NCBI GenBank assembly: GCA_024331125.1
Contig: JANDJI010000008.1
Location: 24,350-88,349 of the forward strand
Reading direction: 5' to 3'
Source of the DNA: Nitrospira sp.
GTDB taxonomy: Bacteria; Nitrospirota; Nitrospiria; Nitrospirales; Nitrospiraceae
Length of the DNA stretch: 64,000 nucleotides
Shown: positions 35,254-44,790 of the stretch, piece by piece
How the letters are laid out: each line of letters starts with the position of its first letter
How positions within the stretch are numbered: position 1 is the first letter of the stretch
Translations under genes and position numbers: made by a program
Notes under the pieces: generated by a model
Database searches by the model: none
Seen by the model: only the letters and a program-made list of their open reading frames with translations
Told to the model about the DNA's origin: nothing

Positions 35254-36207
35254 ATGCCTACTGTTATGACGGAGGGAAAGGCAATTCTCATCGACAAGTC
35301 GGGTGGAATGGAAGCGGCCGGTCGCCGCCGCGCACGGCGGCGGCGAGAATTCGTCATCGAAGGCGGACTGTTGCTCGCCGCCTTGGTGTCGGTGGCGACC
35401 ACCGTTACGATTCTGGCCGTCCTGTTGTTCGAGTCGCTTGGATTTTTTGAGATCGTCTCCCTCTTGGACTTTTTCACCGATACGCTGTGGACTCCTCTCT
35501 TCGATGATCCTCACTACGGGATTCTTCCCCTGCTGGCCGGCACGGTCGTCACCAGCGTCGTCGGTTTGCTGGTGGCCATTCCGGTCGGAACCGTGTCGGC
35601 CATCTATCTGTCGGAGTTCGCCTCGCCTCGTATGAGAGAGATCATCAAGCCGACGCTGGAGCTGCTGGGAGCGGTGCCGACGGTGGTCTATGGATATTTT
35701 GCGCTCCTCGTGGTGACACCGGCTCTGCAGCTGCTGTGGCCGGATCTCCCGGGCTTTAATATGCTGGGACCAGGGATCGTCATCGGCATCATGATTCTCC
35801 CTCTCGTGATTTCATTGAGCGAGGACGCGATGCGGGCCGTGCCGATGGTGTTGCGGGAAGGGTCGTACGCCATGGGAGCCACGCACTTGGAAACGGCGTG
35901 GCGGGTCGTCGTGCCGGCTGCCACGTCGGGCATTGTGGCGGCCTACGTGCTCGGCGTGTCGCGCGCGGTTGGCGAAACGATGGTGGTGGCGATCGCGGCC
36001 GGACAGAATCCGAATCTCACTTGGAATCCCATGGAGCCTGCCGCCACGATTACCGCGTATATTGTCCAAGTCGCCCTCGGTGACCTGCCGCATGGCAGCA
36101 TCGGCTATCGGAGCATTTTCGCGGCCGGACTGGTGCTGGCCGTGATGACGTTCGCCTTTAACATCCTTGGACACGTCATGCGAAAGCGGTTTCGAGAGGT
36201 TTATTAG
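35254..36207 (+). CDS. pstC: phosphate ABC transporter permease PstC
   Basis: Inner-membrane permease subunit. From ATG 35254 it has 317 residues; further starts upstream (35203) and downstream (35266) are possible, since no ribosome binding site stands out. After a basic cytoplasmic N-terminus there are about six membrane helices. The ABC-coupling EAA loop lies in VLREGSYAMGATHLETAWRVVVPAATSGI, and LLGAVPTVVYGYFAL is typical of PstC. It ends just before pstA, whose GTG start follows after one base. Confidence 0.92.
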   Translation: MPTVMTEGKAILIDKSGGMEAAGRRRARRRREFVIEGGLLLAALVSVATTVTILAVLLFESLGFFEIVSLLDFFTDTLWTPLFDDPHYGILPLLAGTVVTSVVGLLVAIPVGTVSAIYLSEFASPRMREIIKPTLELLGAVPTVVYGYFALLVVTPALQLLWPDLPGFNMLGPGIVIGIMILPLVISLSEDAMRAVPMVLREGSYAMGATHLETAWRVVVPAATSGIVAAYVLGVSRAVGETMVVAIAAGQNPNLTWNPMEPAATITAYIVQVALGDLPHGSIGYRSIFAAGLVLAVMTFAFNILGHVMRKRFREVY

Positions 36208-36208
36208 C

Positions 36209-37099
36209 GTGATCAAGCGCCGGAAATTTTCAGAAGCCTTGTTCAAGGCGCTCGGGCTGAGCGCGCTGGTTCTGGCGGTCGGCACGCTGGTCCTGTTGTT
36301 TGGAGCCCTCCTCATCGACGGCGTCGGGCGGCTCGATTGGCAATTCTTGACGTCGTTTCCCTCCCGCCATGCCTCGCAGGCCGGTATCCTCCCAGCCGTC
36401 GTCGGCTCGACGCTGGTGATGCTGGTCACGGCGTTCGTAGGGATTCCGATCGGAGTCGCCGCCGCCATTTATTTGGAAGAATACGCGAGGCGGACGTGGC
36501 TGACGGAATTGATCGAGGTGACCGTCACGAATTTGGCCGGGGTGCCGTCGATTATTTTCGGATTGCTCGCGCTGGGGCTGTTCGTTTATATGCTGGGTCT
36601 TGGGTCGAGCATTTTGACGGCGGGGTTGACCCTGGCTTTGTTGATTCTTCCGGTGGTGATCGTGACGACACGGGAAGCCATCCGCGCCATTCCGGTCCAA
36701 ATACGCGAAGCCGCCTTTGCGTTGGGGGCCACCAGGTGGCAGACGGTCGCCGACCACGTTTTGCCCTACTCGGCTTCGGGGATCTTGACGGGCATCATTT
36801 TGGCTCTAAGCCGCGCCATCGGGGAGACGGCTCCGATCGTGACGGTCGGAGCCCTTACGTTCATCGCGTTTCTACCTCCTTCACCGATCACCGATCAGCC
36901 GCCATACCTCTCGTTTGAGTGGCTCATGTCCCCCTTCACCGTGATGCCGATCCAGATGTTTGGCTGGGTGTCCAGGCCAGGCGAGGATTTCGCCGCCAAT
37001 GCGGCCGCCGCAGGTCTCCTGTTGGTGGGGATGACCCTCGCCATGAATGGGCTGGCGATCTACGTGCGCTATCGGATGCGCAAGCGCGTGTCTTGGTAA
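36209..37099 (+). CDS. pstA: phosphate ABC transporter permease PstA
   Basis: Second permease subunit, 296 residues from GTG 36209 (gagagg 9 bases upstream), one base after the pstC stop. Six membrane helices are predicted. The family segments [20 protein letters not shown] and the EAA loop [29 protein letters not shown] are intact, as is [17 protein letters not shown]. The frame continues upstream to 36167 inside pstC, but that part does not resemble PstA. Confidence 0.92.
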   Translation: MIKRRKFSEALFKALGLSALVLAVGTLVLLFGALLIDGVGRLDWQFLTSFPSRHASQAGILPAVVGSTLVMLVTAFVGIPIGVAAAIYLEEYARRTWLTELIEVTVTNLAGVPSIIFGLLALGLFVYMLGLGSSILTAGLTLALLILPVVIVTTREAIRAIPVQIREAAFALGATRWQTVADHVLPYSASGILTGIILALSRAIGETAPIVTVGALTFIAFLPPSPITDQPPYLSFEWLMSPFTVMPIQMFGWVSRPGEDFAANAAAAGLLLVGMTLAMNGLAIYVRYRMRKRVSW

Positions 37100-37109
37100 C
37101 TTCGACGTC

Positions 37110-37928
37110 ATGGCCCGACCCGTGGATGGCCCATACATCGACTCGGCTGGAAGAGGAGACTGGCCTAAGCCGCTCAAGGCGGAAACGTGCGAGCTGAGTT
37201 TTTATTATGGAACTCGGCTGGTATTGAAGCGGGTGTCGGTCCCGATCGCCGAATGCAACATCACGGCATTGATCGGCCCGTCGGGGTGTGGCAAGTCCAC
37301 CTTTCTCCGGTGTTTTAACCGCATGCACGATCTCTATCCCGGCACCCGCTACGAAGGAGCCATCGTGCTCTATCCGGACAGCCGCAATATTCTGGATCGT
37401 GAAGTCGATCCGATTGAAGTGCGTATGCGATTGGCCATGGTGTTCCAGAAACCCAATCCCTTTCCCAAGTCCGTGTACGAGAACGTCGCCTACGGCCTAC
37501 GAGTTCGTGGGGTGAAGGATCGGCGTGCGATCGACGAAAAGGTCGAACAGGCCTTGCGAAGCGCGGCGTTGTGGGAAGAGGTCAAGGATCGATTATCCGC
37601 CCTGGGGACGTCGTTGTCGGGAGGGCAGCAGCAGCGTCTGTGCATCGCCCGCGCGCTCGCGACCGATCCGGAACTGCTGTTGTTGGACGAGCCGACGTCG
37701 GCGCTCGACCCCATTGCGACGGCCAGCATCGAGGAGCTGTTGCAGGATTTGAAACGCCGCGTGACAATTCTGATCGTGACGCATAATATGCAACAGGCGG
37801 CGCGAATCTCCGACTGGACGGCGTTCATGTATCTGGGAGAACTCGTGGAGTTCGGCCCCACCAAACGACTGTTTACGACTCCGGCGAAGAAACAGACCGA
37901 AGACTACATCACGGGACGATTCGGTTGA
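37110..37928 (+). CDS. pstB: phosphate ABC transporter ATP-binding protein PstB
   Basis: ATPase subunit of 272 residues from ATG 37110. Walker [10 protein letters not shown], the Q-loop [16 protein letters not shown] (diagnostic for PstB), ABC signature LSGGQQQRL, Walker [13 protein letters not shown] and the H-loop VTHNMQQA are all complete. The C-terminus ends [18 protein letters not shown], as in E. coli PstB. phoU follows after four bases. No anomalies. Confidence 0.96.
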   Translation: MARPVDGPYIDSAGRGDWPKPLKAETCELSFYYGTRLVLKRVSVPIAECNITALIGPSGCGKSTFLRCFNRMHDLYPGTRYEGAIVLYPDSRNILDREVDPIEVRMRLAMVFQKPNPFPKSVYENVAYGLRVRGVKDRRAIDEKVEQALRSAALWEEVKDRLSALGTSLSGGQQQRLCIARALATDPELLLLDEPTSALDPIATASIEELLQDLKRRVTILIVTHNMQQAARISDWTAFMYLGELVEFGPTKRLFTTPAKKQTEDYITGRFG

Positions 37929-37932
37929 GCGC

Positions 37933-38604
37933 ATGACGCAACGGCATTTTGATGAAGAACTCGCCGAACTGAAGGCCAAATTGGTGCGGATGGCCGGCTT
38001 GGCGGAAGATCAGATCGACAAAGCGCTCGAGGCGCTCGTGAAGCGCGACTCGGAACGGGCGAGTCAGGTGATCGAACGGGATCACAAGGTCAACGCCCTG
38101 GACGTGGAGATCGACGAAGAGTGCATCAGCCTCCTGGCGCTCCATCAGCCGGCCGCGCGGGACCTGCGGTTGGTGACGACGGCCATGAAAATCTCGACGG
38201 AGCTCGAGCGGATCAGCGATCTGGCCGAAAATATCTGCGAGCGGACGATCGAACTGAACCAAGAACCTCAGTTGAAACCCTACATCGATATTCCTCGGAT
38301 GGGCGGCATCGCCAGGATGATGGTGAAAGAAAGCATCGACGCCTTCGTCAAAGAAGACGCGGCGCTCGCGAGAAAAGTCCTCAAAGATGACGATTTGGTT
38401 GATGATCTGATGGAGCAGATCTTCCGTGAACTCCTGTCGTTCATGATCGAGAACCCCCACACCATTTCGCGCGCGATCCGGCTCAGCTTTGTGGCGAAAT
38501 ATTTGGAACGAATCGCCGATCACGCCACCAACATGGCCGAGCTGGTGGTCTATCTCGTCGAGGGGAAGATCATCCGCCATACCGCGCCTCCCGTCTCTCC
38601 GTAG
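37933..38604 (+). CDS. phoU: phosphate transport/regulation protein PhoU
   Basis: PhoU links the Pst transporter to the PhoR/PhoB two-component system and represses it when phosphate is plentiful. The 223-residue protein has two three-helix PhoU domains; the metal-binding E/D-x-x-x-D motifs occur as ELERISDLAENI and YLERIADHATNM. It is the last gene of the pst operon. No phoR or phoB is present in this window, so the sensor and regulator must be encoded elsewhere. Confidence 0.94.
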   Translation: MTQRHFDEELAELKAKLVRMAGLAEDQIDKALEALVKRDSERASQVIERDHKVNALDVEIDEECISLLALHQPAARDLRLVTTAMKISTELERISDLAENICERTIELNQEPQLKPYIDIPRMGGIARMMVKESIDAFVKEDAALARKVLKDDDLVDDLMEQIFRELLSFMIENPHTISRAIRLSFVAKYLERIADHATNMAELVVYLVEGKIIRHTAPPVSP

Positions 38605-38660
38605 CGGCGTTTGGGATCGGGAACGGAGCCGGTTCCTGTCGGTCCGGCGACCGCCTTCGT

Positions 38661-38689
38661 TTGAAATGACCTGTGCCCTGTGCTAGCAT
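38661..38689 (+). promoter_or_regulatory. promoter placed for a leaderless ftsK transcript
   Basis: TTGAAA (38661-38666), a 17-base spacer, TAGCAT (38684-38689). The expected start site is within a base or two of the ftsK ATG at 38696, and no ribosome binding site is present between them. Confidence 0.55.
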
Positions 38690-38695
38690 CGCCTC

Positions 38696-41146
38696 ATGGG
38701 TGTGACTACCTCTGCCAAGCGGGGCGAGTCTCGCCGCGGTTCCAATGCTTCTTCCCATCTCCAACGAGAAGTCGCCGGGGTCATCGCGATTGCGGTGAGT
38801 TTGCTGCTGTTCCTGAGCCTCCTCTCGTTTGTGCCGGGCGAGGCGACGACGCCGGCGACCGGCGTCGCGTCGTCGCCTCAACCGAAAAACCTCATCGGAT
38901 CGTTCGGTGCTTTGGTAGGCGCCGGGTTTTTCCATCTGATCGGAGGAGCGGCGTATTTGTTCCCCCTTTTGTTGGCCCGGCTGGGAATCCGTTGTTTCTC
39001 CAGCAATCCTGTGAATATCAGTCTCCGAACGGCGGCGAGCTCGCTTGCGGCGGTGTGTTTTTTGAGCGCGTTTCTGCATCTGGAAGCGACGGGGGTGCCG
39101 ACCGTCAGCAGCGGGGTGATTTCTCGCGGCGCGGCCGGCGGTGTGGTCGGACAGTTGATCGGGAACGGATTACGGGCGGTATTCGCGGGGACGGGCGCCC
39201 ACATTGTGATCATCGCGGGGTTCTTGGTCTCGCTCTTGTTCACCGCTCCGCTCTCGCTCGGCGAAACGGCTCGGCGTATTCGGGATCGAGGCAGGGCGTG
39301 GCTGGAACGGGCTGGCTCCCGACTCTCGGAACGTCGAGACCGCGACCCCAAACCGATCGGCGGCCGCGAAGAAGAATCTGAAAATCGGAAGGTTGCCCAA
39401 TCTCCCGCGATGATCGGCGTAGGCCGTGAACGTGCTGAAACCGAAGACGCCGTCGAAATGCCGACGTCGGCGGGCTGGACCGCGGGGAGCGGCGGTAAGC
39501 CGGTCTTTGTCTCTTCCACGGTCGGATCGGAGAGAGAACACCCTGTCGAACGGGAGCACTCCCGTGTTTCCGTGGCACCCGGCGAGTATCGCCTTCCCGA
39601 TCCGGCGACGATTCTCAGCGATCCTCCCGTTTCGACGGCCCGCATGTCTGACGAAGAGCTGTACGCTCGGACCGAAGTGCTCTCAAAAGCCTTGGCGAGT
39701 TTCGGCATCGAAGGCCGGGTGACGGAAGTTCGGCCCGGTCCGGTCGTCACGATGTACGAGTTCGAGCCGGCGCCAGGCACCAAGGTCGCGCGGATTGTGA
39801 ATCTGGCGGACGATCTCGCGTTGGCGCTCAAAGCCGTGAGCCTCCGCATCGTGGCTCCGCTTCCGGGAAAATCGGTGGTCGGCATCGAGGTGCCGAACGT
39901 CTCGCGCGAAACCGTTTCCATCAAAGAGGTGTTGATGAGCGGCGCCTTTTCCAGGGCGCGCTCAAAACTGACGTTGGCGCTGGGGAAAGACATTTTCGGA
40001 GCGCCGGTGACGGCCGATCTCAGGACCATGCCGCATCTGTTGGTGGCCGGCGCGACGGGCGCGGGGAAGAGCGTCGGGCTCAATACGATGTTGCTGAGCA
40101 TTCTTTTTTCGGCCAAGCCCAACGAAGTCAAATTGTTGCTCATCGATCCCAAAATGCTGGAGTTTCAATCGTACGAGGGGATCCCCCATCTGTTGCGACC
40201 GGTCATGACCGACGCCAAGTCGGCGGCGAAAGGACTGGGATGGGTCGTGGCCGAGATGGAGCGCCGGTATAAATTGCTGGCGGAGGCCGGAGTCAGAAAC
40301 ATCGACGCGTACAATCGCAAAGTGGTCGGCCTGCATGAAGCCGCCACGGGAAAACCGTCTCCAGCCGTTGAACAGCCGGAGCTGCCGATGCAGTTTCTCC
40401 CAGAGGAGGAGCGGCTGTCGGCGGGAGAGTCCGCGATCGCCGCCGGCGAGCCGGGCTGCACGCAGACGAAACCGACGCCTCCGGAGCCGTTGCCCTACAT
40501 CGTGGTGATGATCGACGAACTGGCCGATTTGATGATGGTGGCTCCCAAGGAGGTGGAAGACAAGATCGCGAGGCTGGCCCAAATGGCGCGGGCGTCCGGT
40601 ATCCATCTGGTGCTGGCGACGCAGCGGCCTTCCGTCGACGTGTTGACGGGCTTGATCAAGGCGAATTTCCCCGCGCGCATCGCCTTCCAGGTGTCCTCGA
40701 AAACCGACTCGCGGACGATCCTGGACGCGAACGGGGCGGAGGCCTTGCTCGGCAAGGGCGACATGTTGTATCTCGCATCCGGTACCGGCCGGCTCGTTCG
40801 GTTACACGGATCTTTTGTGTCGGACGACGACGTGCGGGCGGTCGTGGAGTTTGTGAAGCGACAGGCGGCGCCCGCCTACAATCAGGAATTGCAAGCGCTC
40901 AACGGCGACGAAGCAAAGGCGGAAGAGGAAGCAAAAGACGAAGTGTATGAGCAGGCCAAAGAGCTGGTGTTGAGCACAGGGCAGGCATCGGCCTCGCTCC
41001 TCCAGCGACGGCTGAGGGTCGGCTATCCGAGGGCCGCTCGCATGATCGAACGAATGGAGACGGAAGGCATCGTGGGGGCGGCGGGTCGTGACGGGCGGCG
41101 CGAGGTGCTGGGGCGTCGGGGGCCCGTGGGAGCGGTGGAGGGATGA
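38696..41146 (+). CDS. ftsK: DNA translocase FtsK/SpoIIIE
   Basis: A septal DNA pump that resolves and segregates the chromosome terminus. It has 816 residues: four N-terminal membrane helices (about 25-185), a short polar linker, an alpha domain, then the RecA-like motor with Walker A GATGAGKS (about 451-458) and Walker B VVMIDELADLMM (about 601-612). The C-terminal gamma winged-helix (LSTGQASASLLQRRLRVGYPRAARMIERME) reads KOPS sequences in known FtsK. The motor contains an extra ~60-residue insert (around 545-600) rich in Pro/Glu. lolA overlaps its stop codon. Confidence 0.95.
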   Translation: MGVTTSAKRGESRRGSNASSHLQREVAGVIAIAVSLLLFLSLLSFVPGEATTPATGVASSPQPKNLIGSFGALVGAGFFHLIGGAAYLFPLLLARLGIRCFSSNPVNISLRTAASSLAAVCFLSAFLHLEATGVPTVSSGVISRGAAGGVVGQLIGNGLRAVFAGTGAHIVIIAGFLVSLLFTAPLSLGETARRIRDRGRAWLERAGSRLSERRDRDPKPIGGREEESENRKVAQSPAMIGVGRERAETEDAVEMPTSAGWTAGSGGKPVFVSSTVGSEREHPVEREHSRVSVAPGEYRLPDPATILSDPPVSTARMSDEELYARTEVLSKALASFGIEGRVTEVRPGPVVTMYEFEPAPGTKVARIVNLADDLALALKAVSLRIVAPLPGKSVVGIEVPNVSRETVSIKEVLMSGAFSRARSKLTLALGKDIFGAPVTADLRTMPHLLVAGATGAGKSVGLNTMLLSILFSAKPNEVKLLLIDPKMLEFQSYEGIPHLLRPVMTDAKSAAKGLGWVVAEMERRYKLLAEAGVRNIDAYNRKVVGLHEAATGKPSPAVEQPELPMQFLPEEERLSAGESAIAAGEPGCTQTKPTPPEPLPYIVVMIDELADLMMVAPKEVEDKIARLAQMARASGIHLVLATQRPSVDVLTGLIKANFPARIAFQVSSKTDSRTILDANGAEALLGKGDMLYLASGTGRLVRLHGSFVSDDDVRAVVEFVKRQAAPAYNQELQALNGDEAKAEEEAKDEVYEQAKELVLSTGQASASLLQRRLRVGYPRAARMIERMETEGIVGAAGRDGRREVLGRRGPVGAVEG

Positions 41147-41850
41147 GTCGCCGGTGGGTTTGGATTCCGCTGGTTCTTTGCGTGACTTCGTCGGCTTGGG
41201 GAGCGGAAGGGTCTGTCGATCATCAAGCGGTTCAAGAAGTCCGCGACATCGTCAAACATATTCAGAGCCGGTATGAGAAGACCAAGGATCTCCAGGCCGA
41301 CTTTGTCCAAAAAACCAGGATCGAAGGGTTTGAACGGCCCGTGACGTCGAGCGGCAAGGTGTATCTGAAACGGCCGGGGCGATTGCGGTGGGACTATCTG
41401 GAACCGGCGAACGAACGAATCTACGTCACCAATGACGACGTCAAGGTGTATGTGCCGGAACATAAACAGGTGCTGGTCGGAAAGTTGACGCAGATGGCGG
41501 CCTCCAAGGCGCCGTTGGAATTGTTGCAGGGGGTCGGCAAGTTGGAAGAGTCCTTCGACATCCGGCCGGCGGAGGGCAACGAGCGGGGGACGGGCGGGCT
41601 TCGTCTCGTCACGCTGGTTCCAAAGGCCAAGGACCACGAATCGACAAGAAACCCTCAGCGAATCGTCATCGAGGTGTTTCCTAAAACGTATTTTCTCCGC
41701 ACTGTGTCTTTGTATGAAGTCAGCGGCAATGTCTCGACGTTTGAATTTTCCGATTTGAGGGCGAACGTGGGTTTGGCGAACGAGACGTTCGAGTTCGTCG
41801 TCCCGCCCGACGTTGAAGTGGTCCAGGCTCCGGTCTTGACCGGGCCGTAG
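41143..41850 (+). CDS. lolA: outer-membrane lipoprotein carrier protein LolA
   Basis: Periplasmic chaperone that carries lipoproteins from LolCDE to the outer membrane. It has 235 residues with a signal peptide (WVWIPLVLCVTSSAWG). The DLQADFVQKT...SGKVYLKRPGRLRWDYLEP block and the C-terminal VSLYEVSGNVSTFEFSDLRANVGLANETFEFVVPPDVEV strands define the LolA fold. The start ATG overlaps the ftsK TGA (ATGA), so it is translationally coupled; ftsK-lolA is a common order. Its presence confirms a diderm envelope. Confidence 0.92.
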   Translation: MSRRWVWIPLVLCVTSSAWGAEGSVDHQAVQEVRDIVKHIQSRYEKTKDLQADFVQKTRIEGFERPVTSSGKVYLKRPGRLRWDYLEPANERIYVTNDDVKVYVPEHKQVLVGKLTQMAASKAPLELLQGVGKLEESFDIRPAEGNERGTGGLRLVTLVPKAKDHESTRNPQRIVIEVFPKTYFLRTVSLYEVSGNVSTFEFSDLRANVGLANETFEFVVPPDVEVVQAPVLTGP

Positions 41851-41994
41851 CCGTAGGAGGGGCGATTTCCGTCGGCGTCACCCCGCGCGCCGTGGGATCG
41901 TCCATGCGAGCCTCCTCGTGAGCAAGGTCGAGGGTGAAAAACGGGCGGGTCCGATCGCGGAGATCATGACCAAATTGTTGAAGGGTGGACGTCC

Positions 41995-42759
41995 ATGATA
42001 CGCGAAGCAAACACCGTGGTGGTGGAGGCGGTCGATCAAGCGGTGGCGGCATTGGATCTCGACCGGCTACACGGGGAGTATTGGGATCAGGAAGAGTTTC
42101 TGGTCATCAAGCAGTTTTTGCCGCGGGCCTTCGTGGAACAGGTCCTGGTGCCGCAGGCGCAGGGTGTGAAGGGCGAACTCAATCGCAACTACATTCCCGG
42201 CCATAAGAAAGGCGGAAGCGTCAGCTATTATACGGTTCAGGAAAAAGCCCCCCGTTTTTTGGACATCTACCGCTCGGAGTCGTTCAAACGTTTCCTCAAC
42301 CGGCTTACGGACGCGGACGTGATGGTCTGCCCGGACAATGATCCCCACGCGTGCGCGCTCTACTACTACACGGAGCCGGGGGACCACATCGGCTTTCACT
42401 ATGACACGTCGTATTACAAGGGGGCGCGCTATACGATTTTGATGGGGTTGGTCGACCGGTCAACGTGCTGCAAGTTGGTATGCGACCTCTTCAAGAATCA
42501 TCCGACGAAACCGCTCCGTCATCTTGAACTGGTCACCGAGCCCGGAGACCTGGTGATTTTCAACGGCGACAAGCTCTGGCACGCCGTCACGCCTCTCGGA
42601 GAAGGAGAAGAACGGATCGTGCTGACGATGGAGTATGTGACGAATTCGGACATGAATCCGATCAAGCGGCTCTACTCGAATCTGAAGGACTCGATCGGCT
42701 ATTTCGGTCTCAGAACGGTTTTCAAACGTGCGTGGTCCGACCCGAAGCGCTCGCGATGA
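41995..42759 (+). CDS. 2-oxoglutarate/Fe(II)-dependent oxygenase family protein
   Basis: A 254-residue protein with the facial triad of the 2OG-Fe(II) superfamily: H135-x-D137 in HIGFHYDTS, distal H196 in KLWHAVTPLGEGEE and R207 in ERIVLTMEY, the Arg expected to bind 2-oxoglutarate. The double-stranded beta-helix order and the GDLVIFNGDKLWH strand fit well. The N-terminal third (EYWDQEEFLVIKQFLP) matches the start of PhyH/P4H-like domains. Substrate unknown. It has a gaaggg box 9 bases upstream and is the last plus-strand gene before a minus-strand block. Confidence 0.82.
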   Translation: MIREANTVVVEAVDQAVAALDLDRLHGEYWDQEEFLVIKQFLPRAFVEQVLVPQAQGVKGELNRNYIPGHKKGGSVSYYTVQEKAPRFLDIYRSESFKRFLNRLTDADVMVCPDNDPHACALYYYTEPGDHIGFHYDTSYYKGARYTILMGLVDRSTCCKLVCDLFKNHPTKPLRHLELVTEPGDLVIFNGDKLWHAVTPLGEGEERIVLTMEYVTNSDMNPIKRLYSNLKDSIGYFGLRTVFKRAWSDPKRSR

Positions 42760-42816
42760 CTTCCGTGCGCGTCCGCCGATTCCCCGGACTCCGTAAGCGG
42801 CCCCGCGATTCGTTTT

Positions 42817-43326
42817 TCAAAGATGCAGGTGCTTCATCGCAGCGGCGCACAGCACGATAAAGAATCCCATCCACAGCGCGGCGCGCTGAAACGGAATGAC
42901 CTCGTAGGTCTCGCCCTCTTCGGTTTGGTCATCGGATTTGAAGATCACGGTGTACAAAAAGAGCGTGAGAAGACCGAGCACGAGGAGCAGTTTGATGCAA
43001 AAAACGATCAGATACTTGGCGTGATGCTGCATGCCGGCGCCGGTTTGCGACGTGATGACCTGATTGACGTAGTGCAGATTGATGCCGCCGGTAAACAGAA
43101 GGACGACTAAGAGAATGCCCGCCACTTTCTTGTAGTGACGGTAGAAGACGTCCGTGATCGGTTTGACCTGCTCCTTCGGCACGGCCGTTTGGAGCCCCGG
43201 GGTGACCGCCAAAACAAGAAAAGCGAGGCCGCCGATCCAGATCACTGCCGACAACAGGTGAAGCCAGTGGTTCACGATCGGGATCACCGTATTCAGATCG
43301 GTCACGATGCTTTGGAGTGCGTCCAT
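42817..43326 (-). CDS. CopD-like four-helix membrane protein
   Basis: A 169-residue integral membrane protein with four predicted helices (about 18-45, 68-90, 103-128, 148-168). The first contains NHWLHLLSAVIWIGGLAFLVL, and HYKKVAGILLVVLLFTGGINL follows, the pattern of the CopD family (copper resistance / cytochrome b561-like four-helix bundles). Conserved His occur in helix 1 (NHWLHLL) and in the loop MQHHAKY; these could bind heme or copper. It lies downstream of the radical SAM gene on the same strand, 91 bases away. Confidence 0.75.
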   Translation of the reverse strand: MDALQSIVTDLNTVIPIVNHWLHLLSAVIWIGGLAFLVLAVTPGLQTAVPKEQVKPITDVFYRHYKKVAGILLVVLLFTGGINLHYVNQVITSQTGAGMQHHAKYLIVFCIKLLLVLGLLTLFLYTVIFKSDDQTEEGETYEVIPFQRAALWMGFFIVLCAAAMKHLHL

Positions 43327-43337
43327 GGCGGGCCGTT

Positions 43338-43409
43338 AATCGACAATCGTCATGCGTCAATCGACAATCGTGAGGGGCGATCACCTGTCTCCGTCGGTTG
43401 ATGCATGAC
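43338..43409. repeat. short direct and inverted repeats between the CopD-like and radical SAM genes
   Basis: AATCGACAATCGT occurs at 43338-43350 and again at 43359-43371. GTCATGCGTCAA (43349-43360) and TTGATGCATGAC (43398-43409) are inverted, with one mismatch. A related TTGATCGTCAATTG / ATGATGCATGATG arrangement lies at about 34131-34160 before pstS, so this may be a dispersed palindromic element. Confidence 0.5.
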
Positions 43410-43417
43410 GGTTGACG

Positions 43418-44782
43418 TCAGAGCTTAAAGACCGGCGCGTCGTTGCCGAATCGCTTCTTGCGCAACTCTTCCATCAGCTCGACAGTAATCAGTGAGATGT
43501 TATTTTCCCGGGCGTGTTTTTCGACGCCCTTTTTCACCATGGCTCGCAGGAAATACGGAATACGGCTGAGACGCAGCGACGAGGCGTCGTCCCACTGGAT
43601 CGGGGCGTCTTCCGGCGTATTGAACGCCACTTTGATCTTTTCGCCGCCCTTGGGGGTGTACAGACACCACTGATCCTCGTCCAACCAATCGCCGTGATCC
43701 ACGTAAGGACGCGCCCGGCACCCTCCGCAAATATCCGAATACTCACAGTCTCCGCACTTGCCCTTGAGTTGAGGGTAGCGGAACGAGTTGAAAATGTCGG
43801 AGTGGTTCCACAGGTCCGCAAAACTGTGCTGTCGCACGTTTCCGGCCGAGAGGGGCATGTAGGGACAGGGAGTCAATTCGCCGTTCGGGGTCACGCGGGC
43901 ATAGTTGGTGCCGGCCAGGCAGCCGCCGCCCATGTAGCCGGTTGCCTTGGTGAGGGGAGAGTTCGGATCTTTCTCATAGGCCAGCCGTTTGAAATGCGGC
44001 GCGCATCGGGCGCGGACCAGCATGCCTTTGTAATTGTCCTGGCAAGTGACCAGATAGCCGAGCGCCTCTTCGTACTGAGCCGGCGTGATATCGGTCAATT
44101 CTTCTCCCCGTCCCGTGCATACCATGAAAAACACGTTGAACACGCGGGCTCCAAGCCGATGGGCCCACTCGATGGCCTCGGGCAGTTCTTGATAGTTCAT
44201 GGGCTGGACGCTGAAATGAATTTGAAACTGAAGGCCGTTGCGCTTGCCGGCTTCGATGCCGGCGACCGCGGCGTTCCACGCTCCCGGAATGCCGCGGAAC
44301 GCGTCGTGCTTGGCCGGGTCCAGCGAGTCGATACTGATGCCCACCCCCATCACGCCGATCTCGACCAGGGTTTTGGCGATCCGATCGTCGATCAACATCC
44401 CGTTCGTCCCCAGGACGACCATGAAGCCGGCGTTCACGGCATAGCGAGCGATGGCGAGGATGTCCGGCCGCACCAGCGGCTCGCCGCCCGTGATGACCAG
44501 CAAACAGCCTTTGTTGACCTCGGCAATCTGATCGATCAGTCGGAAACATTCTTCGGTGGACAGTTCGTCATGGCCGCCGGACGCCCTGGTGGTGGCGTCG
44601 AGATAGCAGTGGTCGCACTTCAGATTGCACCGCTTGGTCAGGTTGAGCGCGACGAGATAAGGCTTGAAGTCATCGACGGTTCGTCCGTCCCGAAGCGGCG
44701 AAGGCGAGCGGTCGCCCACACTCTGGAACGGTGGAGAACCCGGCGCAGGGGATGGATTTAGAATGGGAAGCGACTTGCCCAT
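43418..44782 (-). CDS. radical SAM/SPASM protein with C-terminal PCP_red domain
   Basis: A 454-residue protein from ATG 44782; the frame extends to a TTG at 44791. The radical SAM cluster motif CNLKCDHC is at about residues 52-59, followed by the GGEP motif and an SPASM-type region (CPYMPL, then CGDCEYSDICGGC) expected to bind further Fe-S clusters. The last ~60 residues (IQWDDASSLRLSRIPYFLRAMVKKGVEKHAREN) form a PCP_red domain. The core resembles NirJ/AhbD (heme d1 and alternative heme synthesis) and PqqE-like enzymes. The substrate is not known; fusion to PCP_red hints at a tetrapyrrole or redox-cofactor role. Confidence 0.85.
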   Translation of the reverse strand: MGKSLPILNPSPAPGSPPFQSVGDRSPSPLRDGRTVDDFKPYLVALNLTKRCNLKCDHCYLDATTRASGGHDELSTEECFRLIDQIAEVNKGCLLVITGGEPLVRPDILAIARYAVNAGFMVVLGTNGMLIDDRIAKTLVEIGVMGVGISIDSLDPAKHDAFRGIPGAWNAAVAGIEAGKRNGLQFQIHFSVQPMNYQELPEAIEWAHRLGARVFNVFFMVCTGRGEELTDITPAQYEEALGYLVTCQDNYKGMLVRARCAPHFKRLAYEKDPNSPLTKATGYMGGGCLAGTNYARVTPNGELTPCPYMPLSAGNVRQHSFADLWNHSDIFNSFRYPQLKGKCGDCEYSDICGGCRARPYVDHGDWLDEDQWCLYTPKGGEKIKVAFNTPEDAPIQWDDASSLRLSRIPYFLRAMVKKGVEKHARENNISLITVELMEELRKKRFGNDAPVFKL

Positions 44783-44790
44783 GTGAGCCA

